DNA from: Cubamyces lactineus
Taxonomy: Eukaryota; Basidiomycota; Agaricomycetes; Polyporales; Polyporaceae
Direction: 5' to 3'
Assembly: GCA_022376465.1 (NCBI GenBank)
Contig: JACDTU010000010.1
Span: 930,001-994,000 of the forward strand
DNA length: 64,000 nt
Below the pieces are notes generated by a model, which was not told the DNA's origin, made no database searches, and saw only the letters and a list, made by a program, of their open reading frames with translations. Positions 1 through 10,126 of the stretch are shown here, piece by piece (positions within the stretch are counted from its first letter, which is position 1; each line of letters begins with the position of its first letter). The position numbers and the translations under genes are program-made.

Positions 1-2568
1 GGAGCGGGAGCGAGAACGTGCGCGCGAGGAGCTGGAGCGAGAGCGTGCTGTAGTGCGGCGCGTACGTGAACAGGTACGTGCGGAGGCCCTCCTCCTGTAT
101 CCGCTTCGCGAGCATCTCCTTCACCGCCGCGCACTCAGGCATCAGGCTCCAGATCTTGATGCTCTGGATCAGGTCCCGGCATTTCTCCCACTCGCCGTTC
201 TGCAGCGCCTTGCTCGCCTGCATGATGTGGTCGCGCGTGCTCTCGGGCGGGCCCGTGAACACCTGGCGGTCTGCGAAGTCGAGCAGCCGGCGGAACGGCT
301 TCGAGATCACCTTACGCCGCTGTTCCTCTGAGTCGATGCTGGCAAGCAGAGGGATCTCGACGAGCATGCTTGATACGAGGAACGCAGCCTCGAGCAGCTC
401 GGTGTTGATGTGCATGTGGAAGGGCAGCTGGCGTTGGCGCTCGGCCTTCTCCTGCTCAGGCGTGAGCACTTGGTATCTTTGCTGGTGCACGCCCTGAGCA
501 AGGAGTTCCTTCACACGCTGAGTCGCGAAGATGTCCTGGAGCGTCGCCTGCGCCTCCTTGATGAGGCCGCAACGGAACGCGCTAAGACCGAGCTGGACGA
601 CTGTCCGGTTGTACAGAATCTGGGTCGCGACATCGGCGTTGTGGATCGACTCCTGCAAGTGCGACATGAGGAGCATGTCACGTGCCGTGTGGAAGTCGTT
701 GTGGAGGGCATAGTGGTAGATGTGGCAGAGCATGGCACGGGTGCGGAGAAGAGAGTTGCCAGACTTGTAGAGGTGAACGCAAAGGGAGTGGATGAGGGAG
801 GAAGTCTGGCCATCGGAAGAGAGGACCACAGAAGGCTTGATGTCAGACGCAGCAACGGTGGTCTCGAGTGCGTGTACAACAGCATCGGGCTACCGCATCC
901 GGGTTAGGCGTCGAATTATACTCAACAAAGAAAAGGTGAAGTATACCTTCGAGTAGATGTGCTCAAGACGGCGCATGACGACACGAGCGAGCGGGTCCTC
1001 CTGCTTAGTCTTCTCATACAACGCCTGTGCGCGGCAGATCGTGCAGTAGAGGACCTTCTCGTCCTTGAGCCTATCGACGTACTCCGTGCCGTGAGGGTCG
1101 ATGTTCTGCAAGCTCTTCGTGAACTCGTCGTCCAGGCGGTCAACGAAGCTGATCACGCTGCCGCGGACGCGGACGACACCGTCCTTCTCCGTCGCGGGAG
1201 AGCGCTCAAGAAGCTCGTCGTAGTCCTCCGTGATCTCCTGGATGGAGTACCCGGGCTCCTGCACGACGGTGGCGATGAGCTGGTCGACCTCCTTCTGTGC
1301 GGCAATCCAGAGGTCGATGGGCATATGCGTCGCGACCGACGAGTTGTAGTCGAACCGGGCCGCGATCAGCGCGAGAAGCACCCGGATGCGCTGGTAAGGC
1401 GTCACAGAGACCTCGAGGAGCTTCTCAAGGATACGAATTTGCTCCATGCGATCCGTGTTCTGTCACCCATTGGATCAGCGTTACAGCCAGAAGAGGACGC
1501 GTTCCGACGATCCTCACCTTCTTACCACGGTTTTCCTGCACGACCTGCAGGTTCTTGAAGATGTTTTCTGGCGTGAACTGGATGCCCTTGCCACCCTTGC
1601 CCACGGTCGTGAACTCCTCATCGTCCTCCTCGTCAGCCTTCTTCGCCTTCTTCACCCTGGCAGGCGTGGGGACGGCCTCCGGGGCGACCGTGGCCTGGTA
1701 CTCGCGCTCAAACGCCTCGGGGTCCTACCACACGTATACGTAAAATCAAAACCCCGGTCAGCACGTCCTACAAGTCCACACAAAGCCACGCAAGCGGGCG
1801 CCAGAGCACGCACCTCCTGGAAGCGCTTGAGCTCCTGCTCGTACTCCTTGCTGATCTTCTTGACCTTCTGCTTCATCGCGGTGAGCGCGCGCGCGTTGCT
1901 CGCGTTCATCTTTTTCTTGGACTCCTTGTCCTTCGCGACCGCCGCGTTCAGCGAGCCCTCGAGGTTCGCGAGCGTGCGGATGAAGAACGGCGGCACGGGC
2001 TCCGAGACGTTCTGTTGCCGCTGCACCATCCGTACTAGCTTGTCGAACTCTGTAGTAGACACATGCACGAATCCCAAAATATAGGATCATCGATTTGTTA
2101 GAACCCTCCGCTCCCCGGCGGGAGGAGACCGTCTAGTTGGATCATAAACAAAGAAGTATGCGCACCCGTCGAGATCGCAACCCAGTCGTTGATCTTGAGG
2201 GCATTGTCCATGACCTTGCCCGTCGCCTCCATCTCCTCCAACCGCTTGTCTTTTGCGCTCTTCACCACCCGCTTCACGTCCTCGTCCGACTCCTCATCGG
2301 ACGACGCGCCTTGGAGGAACCGTCCTACACGGGGTTTCGCCGTCTCGCGCTCTTCCTCCTCATCGTCGTCGCTCATCTCGCTCTCCTCCTCAGATGACGA
2401 CTCATCCGAGCTTGATTCGCCCTGTCTCTTTAAGAAACGGGACATGACGGGCTTCGCCGCGGGTGTGGTGGTCTTCGGGGCCTCCTCGTCGCTGGACATG
2501 AGCTCCTCCTCCTCAGAGGACGAGCTCTCAGAATCGGAATCGCCGGCTTGACGGAAGAATCTAGACAT
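1..2568 (-). CDS. NIP1: Eukaryotic translation initiation factor 3 subunit C (partial, 3' end outside window)
   Basis: Scaffold subunit of eIF3, which joins the 43S pre-initiation complex and contacts eIF1 and eIF5 during start-codon selection in the cytosol. Exons on the minus strand, in gene order: 2568-2166, 2049-1814, 1724-1518, 1459-947, 889-<1. They give about 749 residues, so roughly the last 100 or more of the family's usual 800-930 are cut off by the window edge. The start is the ATG opening [20 protein letters not shown], the family's acidic serine-rich head. The joins recreate conserved segments such as [20 protein letters not shown] and the opening of the PCI domain ([20 protein letters not shown]) at the truncation point. 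Introns are 57-116 bases. The product call rests on whole-length family resemblance and is secure; exact splice sites are inferred. Confidence 0.95.
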
Positions 2569-3099
2569 GATGTCGGCCTAGTTTTGGTAGCAATCGACAA
2601 GGAAGGAAGCGTAGGATTGCCCGCGGCGAGGTTGTCGAAGTCGACGGTGTGCTTCAGCACTGCAGTGAGCTCCAGTACAAAAAATTAGGTTTCGGCGGGG
2701 CGTGAGTCGTGCTTATGTAACATTGCCATATCAGGCAGGGGCAATACTGACCGCCTCCCATTAAGCGCGCTTAATCCTACGAATAACGTGGGCTAGATCT
2801 CTACAACAAATCCCCCTAGAGTGCTATTCCAAACCACTGTGTTAAACTTTCGATCAAGTTCATGTCGCTCACATCATCCCAATGGAGTCGTAAAGAAGTA
2901 TAAGCTATGCAGTATGTTACATCGTTGGTACACTAAAAGGTCAGTCCGCGCAATCTCCGTATCCGGTCCTCATGGTCGATCGCTCTTTATCCTAACAAGT
3001 TATGAGCTTCAGTGGTGGGCCACGCGGTATCTCTCGGCAAGGAATCTGTTAGAGACGATATAAGTGCGTGGACCATGACATCACACCTGCGAGATGAGC
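2569..3099. other. Intergenic stretch upstream of eIF3c
   Basis: 531 bases between the eIF3c start (leftward) and the stop of the next minus-strand gene. It must carry the eIF3c promoter. I see no TATA box, repeat or coding frame in it. Confidence 0.5.
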
Positions 3100-3998
3100 T
3101 TACCCCTCGCCTGTCCAGAGAGTGAGGATACCAGCGGTTACCGCCGTAACAACCCTCCGATCCCAACGGGGGCGATCCCAGTTGATGTAAGAGAAGTAAC
3201 CAACAGCCCCGATGATTCCCGCGTTCACTGGTAGCGGAATTGAGCGATTTCGTCGTTACATCAATGAACCATAGGATACTCACGGACACCGAGTAGGCCA
3301 CCAAGAACACCAGGGCGGAGGATGTGCTCACGAGCGTATCGGTAGAGCGCAGCGCCCTCTTTCTTCGCTTTCTCAGCTTCACGTTGACCGCGAGGGGTCT
3401 CGCGGTACTTTTCGGCGGCATATCCCTCTGCGCTCAGAAGCGTCAGGGCCGCGGCAACGGACGAGGCGATAGCGCGGGCGTCGCGACGAAGGTGGGGCTT
3501 TGTGTAGTAGGTGTATGCAGCGCCACCAATCAAACCAAGGTTCACTGTTGTGATCGTGAACAAGTCACGCGACATAGAACGCGGAATGCAGGGTACGTAC
3601 GGAGACCAAGAAGACCACCTGCGACGGCAGGCTGGAGAATGTAATGCTTGGCAACATTCCAGAGGTAGAAGCCCTCTTGCTCCGCTTCGTGGAGGTAGCG
3701 ACGGGGTCTGCTCTCACCAGCACCCGAGGGCGCACCGGGAGTGGGTATATCTGCAGGAATATCCTGGACAGAGGTAGTGGTAGCGGGATGCTGCTTGAAA
3801 TCCGGGGCTACGACGTTTAGTTTTGCAGCATCCTCAGCGATATTGTCTGCGGTCGGACGCTCGGTCGTGAGGAGGGCGGGATCGGGGTGGGGCTGGTTTA
3901 TGAGGTTAGGGCCTTGCCAAGGAGGGGGTCTGTGGGATACGAAATACCTGTTGAGAGGGAGGGGGAGCGTTCTGAGCAGCAACGGAAGCGTACGACAT
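3100..3998 (-). CDS. Small membrane protein with tandemly duplicated domain, possibly OM14-like mitochondrial protein
   Basis: Exons 3998-3948, 3892-3601, 3544-3284 and 3227-3100 give 243 residues. The first intron carries a CTAAC branch-like motif. The N-terminal half is Pro/Ala-rich and probably disordered. The C-terminal half is two copies of a unit of about 65 residues: an amphipathic helix (YLWNVAKHYILQPAV and ALYRYAREHILRPGV), then a glycine-rich hydrophobic segment (GGLLGLLNLGLIGGAAYTYY and GGLLGVLNAGIIGAVGYFSY), then a basic patch and a second hydrophobic helix. The two inner introns are both 56 bases and interrupt the two copies at the same codon in phase 1, so the unit was duplicated together with its intron. 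The layout resembles the C-terminal region of fungal mitochondrial outer-membrane OM14-type proteins, but I recognise that only loosely. Function is not established. Confidence 0.75.
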
Positions 3999-4145
3999 GG
4001 TGAAGAGACGGGAGCTGGTTTAGTATACGCGACGAGCGAGGAAAGGAGGGAGCTGGAGACGAGGATGGCGACGTTGGGATGGACGCGACTGGGCCAAGGC
4101 GGGGGTTTATGTAGGGAGAAGCTATGACATCATACCCTCTCTACG

Positions 4146-5502
4146 TCAGACGAGCAGTCCGCCGCGCGAAAACGCGTCCTCCACCACAAACGCACAGGCG
4201 CCGGTGTAGAACGCTCTGCCCTCGACCACCACCCGATCTGCTCCTGATGGGCTCCCCACGAACGCACCTGCCGCCCCGCCAGCAGCCGCAGACAGCAGCG
4301 AGTCGAATCGTACGCGCTCTCCCTCGCCCAGCAGCCCCTTGGCGCGCGCAAGGGCCACTCGCGCAGACACTCCAGACCCCGTCGGCGACCTGTCGATCTG
4401 CTGGTCTGCAAAGAAGCACACACCCACCCTGCCATCGTCTAGCCCGCCCAGTCCCACCCAGCCCTCGCCCTCATCCACGACTATCACACCATACAAATAC
4501 TCCAGGTCGCTGTCCAACCCATGACCTCGGAACACCTCCTTCCGCGCGCCCACTAGCTCCTTGATAATTGCCGTCGCCGCGTCCAGTCTTCGCAAGTCTA
4601 CACCCTCTTTGATGCGTTCGAAGCCCAGCTCCTCCTCGTCCACGATCACATAGAACGCGCCCCCATACGCGACGTCCACTAGGACAGATTCCTTTCCGGC
4701 TTGCCGCAATTCTGGCCACCGCAGCTCCTCCGGCACCGCTATACGAAGATTCGTCGCGGCCGCGAAGCTTCTAACGCTGATGAATCGTACTGTGCGTTCA
4801 GGGTCGGATATGACCCTATTTCCTTTGCGGACTGATGGGACCGTTACGTCCACTACCCCGCAAGGAGCATGCAAGCGCAGGTAACATTCCCCTTTGACCT
4901 CGTCGAACCGGACTTGCTTGCGTCGCGGAAAGATGCCTTCATCTTCTGTATCGACCAAGAACCTGCCGAGCGCAATAGTGGCATGCCCACACATAGTCGA
5001 ATACCCCTCTGAGCGTATCAGTTCGAATATCTCTGGGTCTGACAGACTTGTAACCATCCTGACCATTGTGGCAGAACAGGACGCCGACATCCGCTTCCCC
5101 ACTGGGCGTATGCTCAGTTTCCGGAACGATAATTGCTCCGTACATCTCTCTGTGTCCTCGAGGTTCTCGCATCAACCTGCGTTCCCCAGCATCAGCAAGG
5201 CTTGCCCAGTCAACAGAAATCCACACGTCGTCCTCCCACATACCTCTGGCGGATCTCATCGATCTTGTTTCTTGCATGCGCTCTCTTTTCCAACAGAGTC
5301 CGGCCTTCTAGCTGCGGGTAACCTCCAGTAATGATCCTAGTAGGCTTAATGTACACCACACGATGTCAACCAGTTTGTATATCTAGACGACTGTTCGTTG
5401 TATTCGACTTACCTCCCCTCCGGTATGCATCTCGACCGTCTTGATCACAGTCGTGCCATCCAAGGAGTACTCGCCTGACGAGATATGCGCAAAGACATCC
5501 AT
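4146..5502 (-). CDS. Trans-3-hydroxy-L-proline dehydratase (proline racemase superfamily)
   Basis: Exons 5502-5413, 5344-5244, 5176-5064 and 5008-4146 give 388 residues. The fold is that of proline racemase/hydroxyproline epimerase. The first catalytic Cys is kept (STMCGHA, about Cys108). The second catalytic position, Cys in racemases (DRSPCGTG), is Thr here (DRSPTGSG, about Thr311). In this superfamily that Cys-to-Thr change marks the enzymes that dehydrate trans-3-hydroxy-L-proline to pyrroline-2-carboxylate, the human L3HYPDH type. Other family segments are EMHTGGEPTR near the N-terminus and [11 protein letters not shown]. The start at [10 protein letters not shown] is preferred because upstream in-frame residues look unlike the family. 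The likely role is catabolism of hydroxyproline from collagen-like or plant material. It shares a 566-base divergent promoter with the CLASP gene. Confidence 0.93.
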
Positions 5503-6068
5503 CGAGGGCCACGGCGAGATTGACAACAGGATAGGGATCAGGTCAAAGGTCAACTGAAGTGAAACGGATATGGGGCGGGTACCTGCGGACCACGCTATCA
5601 TTAGGCCTGCGAACTTCAAACTGGTTGAGAGCGATTACTTACCGGGTTACCTTGGCCCAGTGAGCAAGCTATAGCTAGTCATGTGTTCCGCATCCGATAG
5701 CGATATTCTGCGAGTTGCCTCGCATTCACCGTGATGTCGGTCCATACCAGCATGCTAATTGCATTTTAACTGATAAAATCGCTGTCGTAATACAGGCATT
5801 ATTGAAGGTTGTGAAGATCGTGGTGAATTGCTACAGGAACTTGAAGCATCGTAGAGCTTAGACGCCGAGACGCGACGCCGCGGTCACGTGTGCATTGACA
5901 GTAGAACGAACTTGCCGCGTGGTGGCGCGCTTGGACTTGCGTTCAGCCGCGAGCGTCGACTCTTGCGATCTCCCAGTCACTGCACTTTCCCCCGAACTTG
6001 TCCCCTTCCTCACACATCACCTCCGAACGCTCGCGTGTCCTTACGGTTGACTCTAGGAAAGACAGTAC
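5503..6068. promoter_or_regulatory. Divergent promoter region of hydroxyproline dehydratase and CLASP genes
   Basis: 566 bases between two outward-facing start codons. The half nearest CLASP is pyrimidine-rich (about 5960-6050), as is common upstream of fungal transcription starts. I see no clear TATA box. Confidence 0.5.
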
Positions 6069-8928
6069 ATGCCTGCAAAAGCCCCCTTGACATCGATTGA
6101 GGTCAGTCTTTGTCTCCTGCACGTCTCAACACCCCACCACGCCTCTAACTCGAGGCGCAGTGCAAATCTCTCTCCCATCTCCACGAAGAACTCGCCTCCG
6201 CGCAAGATGCGCTGGCGTGCACAGAGACAGAAGATACGTGGGAGGTGATATCGCGTGCACTGACCCGTCTCTCCGCGCTCTGCAATGGGAACGCTTCTAC
6301 CTACCCCGCTGACATCGTCGCCGCCCTCCGTGCATCCTCCCGCCCAATCACCAGTGCTCTCAACTCTGAACGAACGAGGCTGTCTGGTACGGCGACTGAG
6401 TTCATCGCGACGGCAGTGAACGCACTCGGGCGGGCGTTCGAACCGCTGATCCCGCACTACCTTCCTACCCTCCTCACGCTCTGCACTCGTGCGAACAAGG
6501 TGTTCGTCACAAGGGCGAAAGACTGCATCCATGCCGTCATTGAACATACCCAAAGTCCGTCTATCTTGCATTACCTCGCGGAGTCGACGAAGGACAAGTC
6601 GGTCTCGCTGCGTCTGGCGGCGGCGGAGGCTGTCGTACTCTGTTTGAATAGTTTCAACCCGCCGGATTTGGAGCGGGAGTCTCGCGCAAAGGAGATCGAG
6701 GCGATCATTCGCGTGACAGCAGTTGACGCGAATGCGGACGTGAGGAAGACGGGTAGGAAGATCTTCGATGCATACAAGATACTTTTACCGGGAAGGGTGC
6801 AGAGGTGCGTGTCATGACTGCATTGTATTGTGTGCGGACTCGTATCTGACCTGATGATAGCTTCACGGATCCTATGACGCCAATCATGCGCAAGTACCTG
6901 GACATTAAGAACACTACTACTGCACGCTCTCAACCTCCTAGCCGCCCCACGTCCTCTCAGTCCGTCCGTTCCGGTCATAGCGAAACCCAAAGCTCTTCCC
7001 ATCCTACCTCCTCCCGTAGCCACCAAACCTCCACCGCCGCCGCCGTCGTTCGGCCAACGAAACACTCTCGCACCGTTTCCACTTCCTCTACCGCCGCCGC
7101 CGCCAAGCGACCCATCCGCACACCAACACCCGAGATCAGCGCCGCCCCAACCACCAATGCCACCTCGTCGCACGAACCATCGCGGCGGGTGCGTGAGGAG
7201 CCGAAACGTATCGGGCTGGCCAAGCTCGACATGCCCCCGCCCGATTACATTCCTACACGCTCGGCAGATAGCGGCCCGCAACGACCACTTTCGGCGACAG
7301 ATCTCTACTTCCCGCACCACGCTGCCCCGCCTCCACCGTCCGAACGGATCGCGTCGGGCCCGCAGCGGGTTGCACTCATGGACAACATGCATCCGAGCAC
7401 TTCGGGCACGACGGGCCCCGTGCGTTCGGGCCCGTTCAGACCGGTCATGCTCGCAGCTATGAAAGCCGGAGCGAGCTCGGGCGCGGGCTCGGAAGACGGG
7501 TTGGAGAAAAAGGAGCGGGTCGTCGGGGGTGCGAGGCGCGTGCTGAGGCTCCCTGAACCTGTGGAAGCTGCCACGAGCGGATCCGCGGCCGCCTCCGCTC
7601 TTGCGGAAGAGAAGGAGAAGAGCACGGCGTCGCGGCCGATTAGGCCGAGGGTCATCTCGACGAGCAAGTCTACCCCGGCTGTCCCCCTTCACGCTGCCAG
7701 CGCGGCGGCGAAGGAACGGGAGGAGGCTCTCAAGGCGAAGAAGCTTGCGTCCTCGCAGGGCGCGTCGGCCCGCAATGCTACTGCCGCAGGATCGTCAACC
7801 GGCCCCGCTGCGACCGCGGCGGCCTCGAGACATGCAAGAGTAGCCTCTGGTGGGCTGCACACGATGACGGCGAGCGCGAAGGCCAGGGCGGCCGAGAAAG
7901 CACAGGACAAGGAGAAAGCTGCTGCAGCTGCCCCGAAGTCGCGTGTGGCGCCGTCATCCAAGGCTGCTGCCCCGCCTCGCCCGGGCGCAGGCTCAACAGT
8001 GACGGTGCGCGAGAGGACGCGCGCAGCTTCGACGACGAAGACTACTACCGCGCCCGGCACTGGTACAAAATCTAGCGCGAGGGACTCGAAGGCGCAAACG
8101 CACAAGGCGGCGGAGGCGAAGTCGCGTTCGCGGGCGGGTATGCAAGAGCCTTCGAGGCCGCCGTCGAGGGCGCGCTGCGTCACCCCTGCTGAGGTGCCCC
8201 TGCCTGAGTCGCCCCGGGTGCAAATGAAGGCGCTCGTGGTCGAGGACACTGTTGCTCAGGCCCAGGCTGAAGATGGCGAGCCTGTCGCTGAAGGCGAGGA
8301 GCCTGCATCAGAGCCGAACGCTGACGAGGCCGAGGTGCAGCATGAAACAACGGAGACGGTACCTGCACCTGCGGAGGTCCCTCTTCCTCCCTCTCGCTCT
8401 ACATCCCCATCTTCCTCGCCGGCACCTGAACAGGCTTCTCCCGCAGAGACACAACCCGAGGCAGAAGCAGCACCTGAGGTGGACGCTGCCGCCGCCGTTT
8501 CTTGTGAAGACCTCATCAAGTTCGACGAAACCGTGATCGACCCCAACGTCCTTGCTCCTGCTCTCATCCCAATTCCTCCTTCCGCTCCTTCATCCCAACC
8601 GCCCTCCACACCCAGCGTCGTCGACGCACACACACCCGAGCAGCAGCAGAAACACCGTGCCGTCGTCGAGCAGACGCCGATCTCGGCGCTCGTCGCGTCC
8701 ATTCAGCGCGGCTTCATGGGCATGCACGGTGTCCCGCTCTCACCCATGCGCGAAGAGGAGGAGGTCGAGGACGAGAGTAGTATCATCGTCGATGCTCGCG
8801 CGGTTGCTGGTGACGTTGACCCGGATGGCAAGGTGTTTGATGACCCCGAACCTATGCCAGCGAGGGGACCTGTGAAGGTGCAGCCGCTGTTTGTGCGGCG
8901 GGGTCGGAGGGTGCCTCAGCAGGTATGA
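6069..8928 (+). CDS. CLASP-family microtubule-stabilising protein (TOG domain plus disordered tail)
   Basis: Exons 6069-6101, 6161-6804 and 6861-8928 give 914 residues. The first about 230 residues are a HEAT/TOG array of the CLASP N-terminal type, with helices such as LSALCNGNASTYPADIVAAL, then LIPHYLPTLLTLCTRANKVF, then a conserved repeat around SVSLRLAAAEAVVLCL, ending in MTPIMRKYLDIK. The remaining about 680 residues are Ser/Ala/Pro/Lys-rich and mostly disordered, the usual basic microtubule-binding tail. CLASPs bind tubulin and promote rescue of microtubules at plus ends, the spindle and the cortex. The protein is shorter than the 1,000-1,500 residues typical of the family, so a second TOG domain may be missing. 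The first exon is only 33 bases and its ATG is the only sensible start. Residue bias rather than conserved motifs supports the tail. Confidence 0.85.
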
Positions 8929-9344
8929 GGGGCGAGAGATTGTGTGCAATTCATGAGTGCGCTATGCAATACGAGACGCGATACCTTAGGTCCTTACTCT
9001 AGCTTACCTTACCTGCAATGTCGTTGCTGTCGTGTTGCTTTGCGCTATGTTGTGTGCATGACGGATTGTTGTGTATGAATAGAGTTATTCCAGTATCCCA
9101 TCGATTACCTGGTGGCGTTTTCGTAGTGAAAGGAACCCAGTGTCGTATGTTCAGTCTGCGAACAGCGTGCTATGCAGTCTAATGGGAGCTGTATTATGCA
9201 GGAGTAGAGATATAGCCGACGAAACCACAAGGATGATAGCAAATTGATGGATGTGCTGTTCTAGTGAAGAGGGAGGGCGGATACTGAGTGCACTGAGTAA
9301 AGTACAGAGAAACACATAACTCACCCCACGCCGCGCTTGTGAGC
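8929..9344. other. Convergent 3' region between CLASP and bL34m
   Basis: 416 bases between two facing stop codons, AT-richer than the genes. It holds both 3' untranslated regions. No coding frame or repeat seen. Confidence 0.5.
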
Positions 9345-9731
9345 TCAATGCGAGAGGAACAATCGTCCCTTGGCACGCCTACGCGCCAGCATTTTCCGTC
9401 CATTTACACTCCGCTTGCGAGAGAGGAAGCCGTGCTTGCGCTTGCGTTTCCGCTGTGAGGGCTGGTACTCCTGGCCCTTGGTGTTGTGCCGGACCTGCAG
9501 GACCGGGGCGAACAGTGATGGGAGATTGAGGTTGAGGTTGAAGCGTGAGACAAGCGAGCCGAGGGGGAGTAGGGATGAAGAGGAGAAAGAGGTGGGGAGG
9601 AGGGGGCGGAGGGGAGTCACGGAGGAGGTGAAGGACGTTGAGGCCGTCGCTGCACGCGGGATGACCGCTGCGGTGGGGAGGGTGGGCGGACGGCTGAGCA
9701 GCCGAGCGAGCGAGGGTGGTATGCGCGGCAT
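9345..9731 (-). CDS. MRPL34: Mitochondrial large-subunit ribosomal protein bL34m
   Basis: A single exon of 128 residues. The last about 45 residues are the ribosomal L34 domain: [20 protein letters not shown] followed by [14 protein letters not shown] and the end LSH, as in bacterial L34, which closes most of its length over 23S rRNA. The preceding about 80 residues are rich in Ser, Leu, Arg and Pro with almost no acidic residues, a mitochondrial presequence. I start at [12 protein letters not shown] because its context (ccaagATG) is better than that of the in-frame ATG six codons upstream at 9749. The frame stays open far upstream to 10301, but that is chance. It shares a 375-base divergent promoter with the CLIP gene. 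Confidence 0.92.
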   Translation of the reverse strand: MPRIPPSLARLLSRPPTLPTAAVIPRAATASTSFTSSVTPLRPLLPTSFSSSSLLPLGSLVSRFNLNLNLPSLFAPVLQVRHNTKGQEYQPSQRKRKRKHGFLSRKRSVNGRKMLARRRAKGRLFLSH

Positions 9732-10106
9732 CTTGGTTCTAACGGTCATATATAAGTAAGTGCTCGGATGTGTTTTAAAGTCGTGGTGCACATACAGAAA
9801 GTGTACAGAGTGCCGCTGCAACTCTCGAGACCCGCCGGCTTGGAAGATGTGGACGAGTGAGCGCAAGAACACGAAGCGCCCGACAGAGCATACACTGCGC
9901 GACCCTGGACACCGCTCGGTTTGAGCACGCTGGAGGACAGACGGCCCCCGGGGAGTGGGTGCGATGGCCTGATTGGGCAAGGACGCGTTGTGAACTTGAG
10001 CGTTCTTGTTCAGCCAGTCTCTCTCTCTCCTTCCGTCCTCCGTCCTCTCCCCCTCGTCGTCCCCGACAGCGCCAAGACACCCGCATACGCCGTTCAATGA
10101 CCCCTC
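9732..10106. promoter_or_regulatory. Divergent promoter region of bL34m and the CLIP-type gene
   Basis: 375 bases between outward-facing starts. The 90 bases before the CLIP start (about 10010-10090) are a CT-rich tract, a common fungal transcription start signal. A short TATATAT run lies at 9748-9754 next to the bL34m start and is too close to serve as its TATA box. Confidence 0.5.
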
Positions 10107-10126
10107 ATGTCCGTCACTCCAGGTAA
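10097..10126 (+). promoter_or_regulatory. Overlapping upstream ORF before the CLIP start
   Basis: A nine-codon ORF (MTPHVRHSR, stop at 10124-10126) opens ten bases before the CLIP start codon and runs across it in another frame. If the transcript begins upstream, scanning ribosomes would meet this ATG first. Seen in sequence; an effect on translation is inference. Confidence 0.35.

Noticed and set aside
6571..7692. 373-codon minus-strand ORF
   Set aside because: It lies wholly antisense to CLASP exons, is Arg-rich without domain, and results from the codon bias of the real gene.
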